From positions 1,054,001 to 1,118,000 of the forward strand of contig JAJTUQ010000002.1 in assembly GCA_021399445.1 (NCBI GenBank): a stretch of DNA of 64,000 nucleotides, read 5' to 3'. The notes below the pieces were generated by a model. The model worked only from the letters and a program-made list of their open reading frames with translations. It made no database searches and was not told the DNA's origin. Position 1 is the first letter of the stretch. Each line of letters begins with the position of its first letter. Positions 35,601-48,384 of this stretch are shown here, in pieces. The position numbers and the translations under genes were made by a program. Source of the DNA: Xylogone sp. PMI_703. Its lineage: Eukaryota; Ascomycota; Leotiomycetes.

Positions 35601-36444
35601 ACCGCAGTCAACGCTCGATTATCTGGTGTTTCGGGTCTCGACTTTCCATCCTGTTTTGACTCGCACGAAACTGGTTCCACGCGCATGAATAGAGCTTCAG
35701 ATAACCTTGTGAGACCATATACTACAAGGATATCGGGTACTTACGCTCTCAGCAGCCCTCCAATTCGCTATCGCAGGACCCTGATCCCGAAAGAAAAGGA
35801 ATTGGATGGCGAGACATTAATCCTCGAGGCCGACTTGCAACTGTGGGGTTGATGCTGGGTGCGTTACGTTCAGAACATTCATTTTCATAATATATTGTGA
35901 GTTGCACCGTTTGAAGTTTCTGCCATTCTTTGAAACTTGCAGAGGGAATACATTGTGCGAATGTCTTCCTGGACAAGAAAATAGAGGGGAAAAATTTGTC
36001 AATTGCACCTTCCTTGGGTGATATACCCCCTATGTGCCCTCGCGGGCCATAAGAGGCAACAAAAAAAGCTTGCGCACTGACATTCTGAAAAGATAAAACA
36101 TATCTGGGGTTCTTGGTCAAGATACGACGCTTTTTCATGATATCACGTTTTCACAATCTTCAATAAAGCACAGCTATTCACGTTGTCAAGACGCATTTAC
36201 ACTAGTAGCATCGTGGTGGATCGTCGGTCTCTTTGCAGCTGGGACCAGGTCCCCCAATTCCGTCACGAGCCAGTACGACTTTGCGACATTATTAACACCA
36301 CGTCCGATTCGGGTCACTTGTCGCCCCTTGTTTCATAGGCCCCGTACCCCAACTCGATCTGAATAACCTCAAGATCGCAGAGCAACTCTTTCCCTTCTTT
36401 TTTATCAGGTCGCATAGCTGAGATTGGAAATTTCAGCAATCGCC
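26630..36444. other. 9.8-kb region without a supported gene
   Basis: The part 26.6-29.7 kb is relatively GC-rich and should carry the desaturase promoter. Its long frames (27180-27692, 28188-28748) overlap frames on the other strand and resemble nothing known. The part 29.8-34 kb is AT-richer, with one weak two-exon candidate for a small secreted protein (31099-30988 plus 30899-30838, minus). The last 2 kb before the kinesin is CT-rich and likely its promoter and 5' UTR. An antisense 129-codon frame at 35749-36138 is unrecognised. A purine-rich tract lies at 27030-27090. Confidence 0.45.
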
Positions 36445-39400
36445 ATGGCTTCAGCAGCACCTGCTCTGCCCAGGCCAACGCGGCCGCCAACGACGGCATT
36501 GCCGGCAATTCCCGCCCCAAAGACGCGTAAAAGCACGGGCGGGCCAGACTCTAAGGAGGCAGGGTCCAACCTCCCAAAGAGCGGCCTGCGAGTGCCATCG
36601 CAATCTCAGCAACCAACATCCGCGCCTTCGTCTCCCATATCCACCACCTCGACTCTGCCCAAATTACGAACCACTCCAGGCGTCAATTCAGCGGGCAAGA
36701 CTCTACGAAAAACCATCAGCATCAATTCCTTCCCTCAGCCTCCCAAAGGCGGTGTAAGAACTTCCAGTTTGCCGCCGAGCCCACTTTCGGGTGGCTTGGC
36801 ACCTGCAACTCCTGGTAGGGGGGACGGCGGCGACGTCAGTCCGGGTCCAGGAGCTTCAAAACTTCGCAAAGTCACAAAGTCGACCTCGGGAGCAAGCCTC
36901 GCCCGCAGTTCTACACCAAGCCTGCTCAATGGGAGTGGATTCATATCGAGTGGACCAGGAGCACGAGGATCTGATGGTTTACTGAGTTTACCTTCTCCAC
37001 CGCAGAGTCGAAGTTCTTCAGCACAAGGCTCATACTCGACAGCAACATCCGTATACGACGACTTTGGAGAGGGGCCCAGAGGAAGAGAGGGAGTCGACAG
37101 TATGACGGACAAAGGGTCACCCAAGGGGGAGATGAAGGGAAACGTAATAGTGAGTGTACGTGTGCGCCCTGACGTTGGTACCAGTGAGCACAGCAAAACA
37201 GACGGGGAGTGGATGGTCGATGGCAGGAGAGCACTAGTTGCTTACCGGGGCAAAGAAGGGGGAGACTATTATTATGGTGAGTAATGCTTGCAAAGGAGAA
37301 CTGAAAAGGAGGCGCGTAACCAAGCTGACTTGTGCCCAGATAATGTTTTCACAACTCACGACAATAATGCTAAGGTATACGATTCTTGTGCGAAGAGATT
37401 AGTTCGGCGAGTGATGGAAGGATACCACGGGACCGTTTTTGCGTATGGTATGACGGGAACGGGAAAGACGTTTTCCATGCAAGGTACGGCCACATCACCG
37501 GGTGTAATTCCGCTGGCTATTACGGATATCTTCTCCTATATTCGAGAGACGCCATCACGAGAATTCCTGCTGCGAGTCAGCTACCTCGAAATCTACAATG
37601 AGAAAATTCATGATTTGTTAAACGCACCGGCACCTAATGCGGTGGGACCGGGGATGGCACAACAGGAGGAAATCAAACTTCGAGAGGATAGTAAACGAGG
37701 AGTCTATGCTACACCATTAAAGGAGGAGATTGTGCAGAGCCCAACGCAGCTGCTTCGAGTAATTGCTAGGGGAGACCACGCGAGGCGTGTGTCCAGCACA
37801 CAGTTTAACGCGCGAAGTTCTCGTAGTCATGCCGTTGTTCAGATAGTGGTTGAAAGTCGAGAACGGACGGCCGGCGGTGCTGCGATGGGAGAAAATAGAA
37901 GGACTGGTATTCTTCCTGGAGGCGTGCGAGTGTCAACACTCAGCTTGATCGATCTTGCTGGATCAGAAAGGGCAGCCGAGTCCAAGGAGCGCAGGACCGA
38001 AGGTTCTCACATTAACAAGAGTTTGTTAACTCTGGGTACCGTTATTGCCAAACTCTCAGAAACTAAAGACAAAGATGGAAAGCCAACCGACAAGGACGGA
38101 AAACATCTTCCTTACAGAGATAGTAAGCTCACGAGATTGCTCCAAGGCGCCTTGTCGGGAAATTCTCTCGTCAGTATCCTCTGTACTATTCAGATTGGAG
38201 CTGCAGGTACCTCGGCAGCAGTTCACACCCATACTGGTGAGACACTTAATACGCTAAAATTTGCATCGAGAGCAAAAAATAATATCGTCAGTCATGCAAA
38301 GAAGGCGGAGGAAGCTTTGGGTGCAGGAGGGGATGGTGGAGCACGAGTATTACTTGAGAGATACCGAATGGAGATTCTGGAACTCCGACAGCAGCTTGAA
38401 TCTCAGGCAAAGGCGAAAGACAAGGAGGAGGAGAAGGAGGAGGAAGATGAGGAAAAAGAGAAAGAAAAGGAAGAGAAAGAGGAGCGTGAGAAGGAGGCAG
38501 AACAGCGACATGAGGAGCAGATGCTGGAGATGCAACTTGCTCGGACAGCATTGAAAGAGCGAATCGAGCATCTCAACCGTCTTATCCTCAGCTCGAAGTC
38601 GATTGGCGTGAATGCAAGTGGCTCATACTCATCGTTAGGTATGAACCCACGCTTGTCAGGTAGAGCATCCAATGGCCACCTCTCGCAAGCATCGGTGCGG
38701 TCCTCCATTGCGCCTTCGACAATTGGTCGTAATTCTCTCGAGAGGACGTCATCGGTGACATCCACCTCGACTATAGGTCGAGAGCCCAGAGCTCATCGAC
38801 TTTCGGAGCCTGATAATATGTCTGTCGAAGACGATGATTCCCTAGGAGAATATGGGGATGGGACGGCTTCGCTTCAGGCTCAGGTCCGGGCCCTCCAGGC
38901 TGATCTTGCTGACAAGACTCGGTATTGTCAAACACTCGAGAAGCGACTACTTCAGGCACGGCGATCGAGTCACTCTCGAACCTCTGTCGGTTTTGCTACT
39001 GGAAAGGGAATAATAGTTGGGGAAGATCACAGCGTCTCGACCGTGCTTAAAGAGAAGGATGCAGAGATTGCCAACCTACGTGCACAGCTCGACGATAAAG
39101 ATCGAATGCTAGCAGCATTAAGAAGTGCTGCTAGGTTACGAGATACCGCAGAGAGGTCCGTATCAGGAGATATGCGGCATCTGCTATCACCCTCGCCGGT
39201 TCCGACTATTCCTAGTGGTCCTTTGGCTCCATTGTCCTCGCGCGCCTCCGCGTTACTGGATAATACCCCTATTTCTGCAGCCCCGAGTACACCAGCTCCC
39301 TCGCCAGCTGGAATACATCCCCCAAAATTGCGAAAACGCACCAAGAGTGTGGATGAGATGAGCCGGATGCTAGATGAAATGATCCAAGACCGTGTAGAGA

Positions 39401-39600
39401 GGGGTGAGATTGTGAAGGGATCACGGGGCAGTGTCCGCCTGGCAAGTGAGCGAAAACGAGCCAGTGACGCATTAGTCATGGGCAGCGGAACACCTTCGTT
39501 GGAGCAATTAAAGAATGAGGCGATGGTGAGGACGGATGACGTCGACGAGGACGTTGTTGAAGTAACTGCCCCTGTTCCGGAGGTGGTAGCTGAGGTGTAA
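36445..39600 (+). CDS. kipA: Kinesin-7 of the KipA/Kip2/Tea2 type
   Basis: Two exons, 36445-37276 and 37340-39600 (63-bp intron, GTGAGT...GCCCAG), give 1030 aa. These motors walk to microtubule plus ends and deliver polarity factors in growing hyphae. The first ~230 residues are Ser/Pro-rich and basic. The motor begins at VIVSVRVRP, has the P-loop GMTGTGKT (about 314-321), switch I NARSSRSH, switch II LIDLAGSERA, HINKSLLTLGTVI and RDSKLTRLLQGALSGNS. A coiled coil follows, with an unusual run of Lys and Glu (about 38420-38515) encoded by AAG/GAG repeats, and a Ser-rich tail containing KRTKSVDEMSRMLDEMIQDR. The start is the ATG in GCCATGG context; the open frame extends only slightly further without an ATG. 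Confidence 0.92.
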
Positions 39601-42544
39601 AGGCGCTGCTTTAAATGATGCGGCGGAAGAGGTAAGGGAATGATATGTCGGAGCTCGTTCTGCACGATATTCTGCTTGGATTGATTGCATCAGTGAATGG
39701 GTGGATGAATGATGGTTGGCCACTGCTACTACAAGCTGTCACTACTACAGCAGCAAGGCAAAGTGGTGGGAGGCAATGGCGTTTCGGATTTGCTCGAGCT
39801 TCTCCTTTTGGGCATTTGGGGAGCTGGATATTTCTTCTGTTTCATACATTATTTTTTTCTTTCTCTATACCCCCTGGCTGGTTCAGTCATCAATCAGTAT
39901 TATTCTCTTTTTCTATTTTACATCACAAACTGTATACATTGGAGCCCAACTGAGCGCCGTCATTGAGCCTATTTCAGCACACCTTTCTTTTATACTCGAG
40001 GAGACTCGTCTTTCTTCTTCGGTGTATACACATGTATTTTTAGAAGTCTACTTTTGCCTCTGAGAAGATGCATCCTCGATAGATGAGGCACGCAGCTTAT
40101 TTTGTCCGTTTTGTTGTTGCTGGGAAAAGTAAAGGGATAACATTGGTCTATAGCTACATGGACAGTGCAGTTAGTTTATGTAGATTGAACAGGATAAGGT
40201 AGCCTTGCTCCTTTGGAGTTCGGTGCTCCGAGATAATTGCTTATCATGCGCAAGTCCTTGAATGCTATGTGAGTGAGCTTGGTGACAGTACATACTATTG
40301 AGGTTGTATGAAGGATTCCAGGGCAGGTCGCACACTGTCAAGGGAATAATGATACACTGGTACAAACCGAATAGTCTACGCACACATATCAATGCGTGTA
40401 ACTCTTCCTCATGTCAAAATGTCCGGCAAAATTACATACACTTCCGTAAAAAGGATATCTTGTAGTAAGTAATTACACCACGCCTTACCTTATCAGGGGA
40501 CTCAACCAAAGGCGCACACATACACACATAAAAAGAGAGAAGAAGAGAGAGATAGGGAACCAAGGAGGCTCTTAATTTAAATCTGCTGTAAGAGCTTCGC
40601 ACACATTTCGCTACCATAGTTCATGTCCATGCCCATTCCCGAGGGTTCCACAGCGTTTGCATGCTCCATGCGATGCTATGCGATGCCGGTGCCGATGCGG
40701 CGCTGTGTAAAATGCGATCTGATCTGATCTGATCTGAGGCGATCTTTGCATTTGATGTGTTGCTGCACGGGTTAAATTTTGGTATTACATGTATCGTAGT
40801 ATGTACGTGTGTATGTGCGTGCCGTGTTTACGCATTTGACGATGTTGGTGGGTGAGATGTTTTGTGTAAATTCACTTTACGTGGTTTTGTTCATGGTACA
40901 AGTACAAGCACACCCTGAATTATTGTGAAAGATTGATGAACCAGAGTGTATCTTTTGGATGGATGAGATTGATATATTTATCAGACGCTGACTAAAAGAT
41001 ACTCTCATATGAAGATCACCTCATCTCATTCTGATCTGATATAAATACAAAAATAAAAACAGGGTTCTGGAAATTTTCAATGACATCATCGGGATTATGA
41101 TTGTCTACACAGTAATCATATTTGACGGGAGATTAAAATCTGTGCGTATCTTTTTGTGGCTCTGACATAAAAAAAGAATACCACCAAATTTGACATATGA
41201 GGTTACTTTCTGATGATTGGCCCCCGGTAGATGGACAAAAAGGGGGAAAGCTTAGCGTGTTTCAGGTGGTCGTGTGGCGCGGGCGGCTTCTCGGGGGGAT
41301 TTTCTTTTTTTGTTTTTATTTTTTTGGTCAAGAAGGAAACAACTTGCGAGATTGTGTGTAGAGATGGGAGTACGGTTGCTTTATCTGTATTGTAGTGTCT
41401 TTTAGCTGGATCTTTGAGGATTTATATTTTATATGGAGTGATCTAGATAACACAGTACCGCAGCCGTGGATGCTGGATGGATGTTTCCTGTAGATACGTT
41501 ACCATTGGAGAAATGCTGTGCACTCCGCACTGCACCCAACCGCAGCCGGGCCAATCGCGATGCTGCCTGTCGGGTCCAAGTACCTCTCGCAGCACTGGCG
41601 GCGGCCAGGTACAAATCAACCGATCGCCCGCGACAGGGTTTGGATTGAGCCACCAGTGCCACCCCGCTGTCTGCACCCATCCCATTGGGTGGAGGGGACC
41701 TCTGCCGGGCCTATAGCGGGACCTGGTGGCCTTACATCTCAGGTGCCCCGTCTCAGGAATGTTTGAGGGTTGGACGTTGCATCCACGGCCGTCCAACTCC
41801 ACTCGTCTGCCGCCTGCATCGTTCTCTTCATCATCTGGGTCCCTGGAGTGTTTCTCGTTTTCCCTCTTTTCTTTCCTTTTGACTTCTCACGGTCGTTGAT
41901 TGCTTGACAATTCAAGACCCTCTTGTATATCTTCTCCATCTTTTCTTTATTCTCCCCTGCATAAAACCCACCAGAGGTTCCTGAGGAGAATCCACTCGAG
42001 TCACCTTATTTTCTCCCACAGACAGACAGTCTGGTTTTCCCTGTTTCCGATCCCTCCGCATTCCCCATAAATGAGTGAATTACCTTCACGCCTTCCTCTT
42101 TCATTCGTGTGCGCCGCGTAGATCGTGCGCATCCCGCTTTGGCGCTCACTCTTCCTTGGTCGATCTTCGATCATCATCACCTCGTTCTCTTCCGTGACTT
42201 CATCCGCTTGCGCTTCTTCTTCAGCTTCTTAACGCTCTTCACATCTCTTCTTAATCGTCCCTCAGCGGGCTTCTTGTCCATACTTCAGCTTGGGCATTGA
42301 ACATCCAACCGTGTGCTCTTCACTCCCCTTTATTTTCCCCCGACTCTCCTTCGATCCTTAGCGTAACTGAACCATCACCATCACTACTGTGGATTCATGT
42401 CTTGATGCAATATCAGCGACATTATTCGTCTCTCATCAAGTGCAGGCACACGCTTTCTTCCATTCGTCTTGTGGCTGCGCCATATCTTTTTACATGTCTC
42501 CTCCCCATCTCCAACTCACGTCTTCTACCTTCGATTCTGCCGAC
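39601..42544. other. Intergenic, 3' flank of kinesin and promoter of next gene
   Basis: 2.9 kb with short frames only. The part 41.9-42.5 kb is pyrimidine-rich, as in many fungal promoters and 5' leaders, and contains several short upstream ATGs before the next gene. Confidence 0.5.
40716..40735 (+). repeat. (GATCT)4 tandem repeat
   Basis: Four exact copies of GATCT head to tail in non-coding sequence. Confidence 0.9.
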
Positions 42545-44397
42545 ATGATTCTCTCTTCTCATAATTCCCCGCGTCTCAGCTTGCGCAAGGCCGGCGCTTA
42601 CAATCCCAATGATCGAGGCCCACTATCTTCCACCTCTTCACGCTTCAATTTCAACCATCTGGTCTTCTCTCCGCCGCCATCACCCAGTCTACCTGCTCTG
42701 ATCCCACGGCATGGACGGCCTGCTCCCATCCGCACTCCACGCAGAATCGTGCGGGGATGCATCTGGCTCTTTGGAGTTGTAGTAATCCTGTACTTTGGCT
42801 TGCGCCGGGTCCAGCTCGATCATCCTGTTCGTTCCATCGGCTGGGCCAACAATGCTGATAAGCAATACGAAATGATTGGAGACGCAGATTTACCGGACTT
42901 CCCCACCCCAGTTGTGGTTAATGACCTGCGCGGCCGAGCCAAATGGACCATTTCCATCCCAGCAGGTCACTCCTTTCCATTGAAGCCTGCACAGTATGTT
43001 GAGATGTGCCAGCAGAGCATGGAGGTAGCTCATCACGTGGAGGATCTCCATGCTCATAAGCACAAGACTCATGCTGCTCATTACAGCTATTACCATGTGG
43101 ATCCGAATTTCCTGGACGTAGACGAGGCGGAGGAACATGGCTTGCTACCAGGAGGTAAAGCGAAGCAGCAGCATACCATGGTGGGGGAGAATACTGCTGG
43201 ATCCCTCGAGGCTCAAGTCTGCGAAAGGAGCATGACCTTTGTATTGGAAAGTCATGATGCAGGATTAGGAAACAGTTTGATGATGCTGTGGACTGCATAC
43301 GGTTTGGCCCAGAAGGAGAACCGGTCTTTCTTTGTTGATGACACCAACTGGTAAATTCCCAATCTTAAAATATTCTTTGCAGTATAAAAGGACAAGATGC
43401 TGACTCGTCATTCAGGGCCTATGGCAAGTACAGCTCCTACTTCCAACCGCCGCCTCTTCCCGGATGTCGCCCTCCTCCACGCCATCAAATACTACCATGT
43501 CCTCATCATGCACGCCATCTCGTTGTTTCCGCTGCTACCGTTCAATCCACATTTGGTGGGATGTTCAACGAAGAATTTGAAGATGCTAGGAAGATGGAGG
43601 TGTTTCGACTGAAGCCTATTTTCGAGTTTGCACGTGCCGGGTACGATGCGCTATTCAACCTCACCTTGGAAGACGCCTCCTACGTTAACGATCGCATTAA
43701 GGACTTGAAGTCTAAGGCCTCCACCGAGAATGGCAGGGGATTGATTGTGGGGGTCCACGTTCGTCACGGAGACCGACATCCACTTGAATTCCAGTATAGG
43801 GATAGTTATGTCCCGCTGGATCGGTACAGCGATAAAGCCGAAGAGCTTATTGACCAGTCAACCAATGATTCTGTTCTTAAAGAACACAGCATTATTGTCC
43901 TAGCATCTGATGACCCAGATGTCTACGATTCGGAGGAGTTTGGTTCAGCCCATAGAGCGCAAGAGCAGATTCGATTGGCTTCGAAATCGATTATATCTTC
44001 AGAGGAGACAGCTCCACGATCACCTGACGCAATCCATCCCTTTTCCGAAGAAACTGTTGGCTGGGAGGGAGGATTCTTCGCAGGCATGTTCTGGTCTCTG
44101 GGACGGCCATCCACACCAGGTACCGCCAATGCCGTTCAGGGGGAGCTGTACCGCGATGCAGCGCCGACGGAGGAATCCCTGAAACTAAGGGAATTTGTTG
44201 GACGCGCCTACCTGATGGACTTGGCCGTGCTGGGACATGTGAGTGACAGCGTCATCTGCACAGTGTCCAGCACGGGGTGTAGATTGCTTGGGGTTATGAT
44301 GGGCTGGGAAAAGGCCATTGTAGAGGCCAAAAAGAATAATGGAAAGGGTTGGTGGAATGTTGATGGAGATTTTGAGTGGAGAGGTATCAATTGGTGA
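42545..44397 (+). CDS. Putative type II membrane fucosyltransferase-like protein
   Basis: Two exons, 42545-43350 and 43416-44397 (65-bp intron, GTAAAT...TTCAG), give 595 aa. A cytosolic, Pro/Ser-rich N terminus is followed by one membrane segment (about residues 70-86, IVRGCIWLFGVVVILYFGL), the topology of a Golgi glycosyltransferase. The luminal part has ESHDAGLGNSLMMLWTAYGLA, then FFVDDTNWAYGKYSSYF (rebuilt by the splice), then IVGVHVRHGDRHPLEF (about 380-395). This order, an R-x-G-D motif after an NWAYG-type element, recalls alpha-1,6-fucosyltransferases (GT23) and protein O-fucosyltransferases. Substrate is unknown and activity unproven. An in-frame ATG at 42494 in poor context would add 17 residues; I prefer 42545. 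Confidence 0.7.
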
Positions 44398-46146
44398 TTC
44401 CCTGAGGGAGGACATGAGAGAAATATCGGGGTTTCGCTTCTCTGTCTATCGTTGATATCCTTTCCCCATTCTTGCAGCTACCAACCATCTTGCATATCTT
44501 GTAAGTGTACAAGAGAAAAAGTATCAGCATGCATATAGTTGAATGTTTGATTCATTGCGTTCCTTTTTGTTCATAGCGGTAGAGATATCATCAGTCAGCG
44601 CTGTCCAGCATCTATCAGGCGTTTTCTTTTTGCTTTTTTTCTTTGCGTTTCTGGAGCCGGTTGAACTCTCTGAGTTGCTTCTGCGCCATTAATTTTATAC
44701 TTTGTTTATAGTTCTATTTGTGTGTATATAGTTACACGCACCCAGACATGCATGCGTGTCTGCGGAGTGGATGCAGGAAGCTGCTCGACAGCTTCAGTGT
44801 ATATATGGTGAGAAGAAGAGCAGAGGTAGATATAAGGATACAATACAATCAATGAAGAAGGACCAATCTGAAAATGTACATCTGAATTCGAAGTGCCCCC
44901 ATTTCTCGTGATCACCTAAGGAGTTAAATTATGATTACGGAACATATTCTGCTCCGGATTTCTTCTACCTACCTTCGCAATTGGACAAACCAGAAGCACG
45001 ATGCGGAGAGCAGAGTAAAACGAATCGCTCCAGAACCGATGTCGCAGAACGGCACTCAAAACCGCAAGAAGCCTTCATACTGTGCTACGTATGTCTAGCA
45101 CAGTTATAATATCACGAGCTCATTGTTGACGCGAATAGAATCCGCATATGGAATAGCTTGGGGAGGGGCTCGAGGGGGAAAGGGTCCTTGACGTCACATG
45201 ATAAGCCTTACCCGATAGGCCCCGTATCGGGAATCACCAAAAACAGCTTCTCGGAGCAGCCGGAAATCAAATGATCCGGCATGTGAGCAGAAAAGAGGGC
45301 TGAAAGGGGAAGAGAAAGAGTGCTATTGGGCCATTACTCAGCTTCTCCAATCTCTCTTAGGCTATTCCCTCTTCTTTACGCGCTTCTCGCACTTCTCCTT
45401 CCATTTATCCCTTCTTTGCTGCGCTTTTGTACTGCGATTGAGTACAATAATAGCTGGAAGGAGTTTGTGTGGTACTGTACCAAAGGTGGCCACGATCGGG
45501 AAATCTACCGTACCATCGAAATCGTGCAGACAAAGGGTTTCGGGCTGCATCTGTCTGATCTGCTGCAGCTTCTGGTTCGTCCAACTTTGCCCCCCCCCCC
45601 TTCAAGCAAGAAGCAAGCCAGAAGTCTCGCCATTTATTATAGGTCCCCTTACAGAAAAGGGTCCCTGGGGGTCTAGCCAGTCGATTATCCCCAACAGAAA
45701 AAGAAAAAAGCAGTTTAGACTGAGAGGATCGATAGGCGCGAACGCACAACATTCTTTACCAATTGACATTGCTCTTTTCTTCTCGTGCACCCAGCATACG
45801 ACCATCTTTCTTTTCCTCGAAAATACTTACAACGTGACATATTATCACTACTACTTTGCTACTACCTTGGGCCCCGATCACGGTGGGAATCTGCAGATTC
45901 AACTTTTGCCATTCAGCCATTTCATGCTCCCACGTGCCGCCACTGCGTGCTCTCGCTGTCTTCAGGCACAGGCTGGGTCGCAGCTCTAGCCCCGCCACCC
46001 GCATCCCCAAACCAATCCAGCAGCCCACACGCAGCTCAGCGATTCGAGCGGCGAAAGGGAACAGACGCCCGGATATCAGAATCAGGTGAACCCGGTGAGA
46101 CACGAGTTGCAGCCACCTCTCGGGATATAATTAAGGGCATTGGGAG
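44398..46146. other. Intergenic, no supported gene
   Basis: 1.7 kb with short unrecognised frames on both strands. It includes a run of C at about 45590-45600 and presumably the promoter of the IZH3-like gene. Confidence 0.5.
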
Positions 46147-47841
46147 ATGTCCTGCTCACCATCACCGTCGTTGACGCTTGCGTCGTCTTCTTCGTCGTCG
46201 GCAGCATCATCTACATTATTCTTTGACGGTGTTGAGACAGAATTACGGCAAGCGAGGAATCGGCGGAGCAGGCGCCGGCATTCTTCTTTTCAACGACATC
46301 GTCGACGGCGGATAGGTAGTGACGGCTCCATGGAGTTTGAGGAGAGCTTGTTATTGAAGGTGTGTATTGCCTGTTTCTGTTTATATTTATCATACTTTTT
46401 GAAACTATAACTTTTTATTTTATTTTACATATACGTAGCTCGGGTTATTTGGTGCTTCTCTTTCGGATCATATAGAATATATGCAATATGGTGGTATTTG
46501 GAACTAATAAGAGTTTTATAGCTCGACATCTTCCTTTCTGAGTTGGAGCGCCGACTCACTGTTCTTGAATCTTATGGAAACTTTGATGACAGTCTCTCTC
46601 GCGCATATGCTACGCTACAGGCAGTACGGGCCCGGTGTTCGCAGGTCTCCGGAGAAGTAATAGGCACTGGGAGACGACGTGCGCGGGTCATGGTTGAGAC
46701 GGTCGAAGCGGCATATCAAGATGCTTTGGTAGCAAAGGAGAGTTTAGCTGATAAAGTCACTGAAGGGATGTGTCTTCTGGAATCGATGTTGACTGATTTC
46801 GAAAACCGTGCGTACAAGATGCGGGAGCAGGGTTTTGCGCATGCGGCAGGGACATTGATGGGCGAGGGGCGTAGAGTCGTTGATGAGGGTTTTGGACGAG
46901 CGAGGGAGGTGATTGATGAGGGGATTGAGAGGGCGATCAAAGCATCCGAGAATCTGGAGGAGCACATTGAGAAGGCGATTGCTCGTGCGCGAGAGCACGG
47001 ATTACTACGGTACGAAGATCTTCCTAAACCCTGGCAGGGCAATCCACATATTCTCCGTGGATACCGGTTCTGCGAATCGACAGTCGACTGCGTACGGTCT
47101 GTGTTTGGTATCTCAAATGAAATGGTCAACATCTGGTCACATGCCATTGGCCTCTGCATCGTTCTAGCCATCGCTTTCTACTTCTACCCTACCAGCGTCA
47201 ACTTCAGGCTTAGCACCAAATCCGATGTGTTCATCGCCGCCGTCTTCTTCTTCGCGGCATGCAAATGCCTGGTCTGCAGCACCATGTGGCATACCATGAA
47301 CAGTGTAGCGAACAAGACACTTCTGGATCGATTCGCCTGCGTCGACTACACCGGAATTTCCCTTCTTATTGCAGCCTCTATCATGACCACCGAATATACA
47401 GCGTTCTACTGCGAGCCAGTCAGCAGATGGTTGTACATCATCTCCACACTTCTCCTTGGAGTAGGTGGTGTCATCCTTCCCTGGCACCCAACATTTAACC
47501 GCACCGACATGGCCTGGGCTAGAGTAGCATTCTACGTGACCCTCGGTGCCACGGGATTCATGCCCATCGCACAGCTAAACCTGACGCGTGGCAGTGACTG
47601 GGCCTGGGAGTTTTACGCCCCGATTTTCAAGAGCCTAGCGGTGTACCTGATTGGCGCGGTGGTGTATGCGAGTAAGGTCCCAGAGCGCTGGTTCCCTGGT
47701 GCGTTCGACTACTGTGGTACGAGCCATAATCTATGGCATATGGCTGTGCTAGGTGGGATCCTGTTCCACTATTTTGCTATGGAAGAGTTCTTTTCCAGGG
47801 CGTTTGCCAGGGCCAAGACGGAGTGTGCTGCTATGTATTAA
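46147..47841 (+). CDS. IZH3: IZH3-like PAQR/haemolysin-III family membrane protein
   Basis: Two exons, 46147-46359 and 46522-47841 (162-bp intron with GAACTAATAAG before TATAG), give 510 aa. PAQR proteins are seven-helix membrane proteins related to adiponectin receptors. Yeast Izh proteins affect zinc and sterol homeostasis. The long soluble N-terminal part (about 250 residues, Arg- and Ser-rich, then helical) is the IZH3-type arrangement. The membrane domain starts at RSVFGISNEMVNIWSHAIG and contains STMWHT, a CVDYTGISLLIAAS segment and the C-terminal HNLWHMAVLGGILFHYFA, which holds the conserved histidines of the metal site. The ligand is not predictable. Confidence 0.88.
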
Positions 47842-48384
47842 AGGAGGCACTCGTCTTCGTTTCTTCTTATACCCCCCTTTTCTCTTTCCTCTTCACATAC
47901 ATAATATCTAAGTATCGAAGACTCTCCTCACGGAGATCTTTCATCATCATTTTTGGACTTCGAGCATGATAGATGGGGCGTTTTGTTAGGACGAAGGACT
48001 TCGTTTCCTTCTTGGCATTTTCTAGGGCATAGCGGTGGATTTTAGATTTTGGAAGGAGCATAATTAACCATTGATAGAGGTAGAATGAGTCGCATGTGTG
48101 AAGATACACATACTAGCATGAACGGATTCCCTTTGCTGATCATTACGATGGTCGGCATGATACAAGGGTATCTGATGGAGTAACGAAGAATGAAATGATT
48201 TGCAAGTAATGTCTTAAGTCTTCTTGTTCTATGTTGGCATACTTTTATTCGTGATGACCTTGACAAAGTGTATCCATACTTTATGTCCAAATATATATCC
48301 AAACCACATGGTATCATTCTAGCGTCTCCTTGATCCAAAAACACCAAAACTCCAATTCCAGTACCACTTAATAGAGTATTCCTG
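47842..48384. other. Convergent 3' flanks
   Basis: 543 bp between the IZH3-like gene and the STK19-family gene, which converge. Expected to hold both 3' UTRs. No gene seen. Confidence 0.6.

Noticed and set aside
35749..36138. 129-codon minus-strand frame upstream of the kinesin
   Set aside because: No family recognised, lies in the probable promoter/5' UTR of kipA. A donor-like GTAAGT follows it, but no partner exon could be supported.
41725..41745. Minus-strand GAGATGTAAGGCC, like the block in RNA unit C
   Set aside because: No TATA, A-box or GAACTCTTTTGTCA at the expected distances; a chance match to one block.
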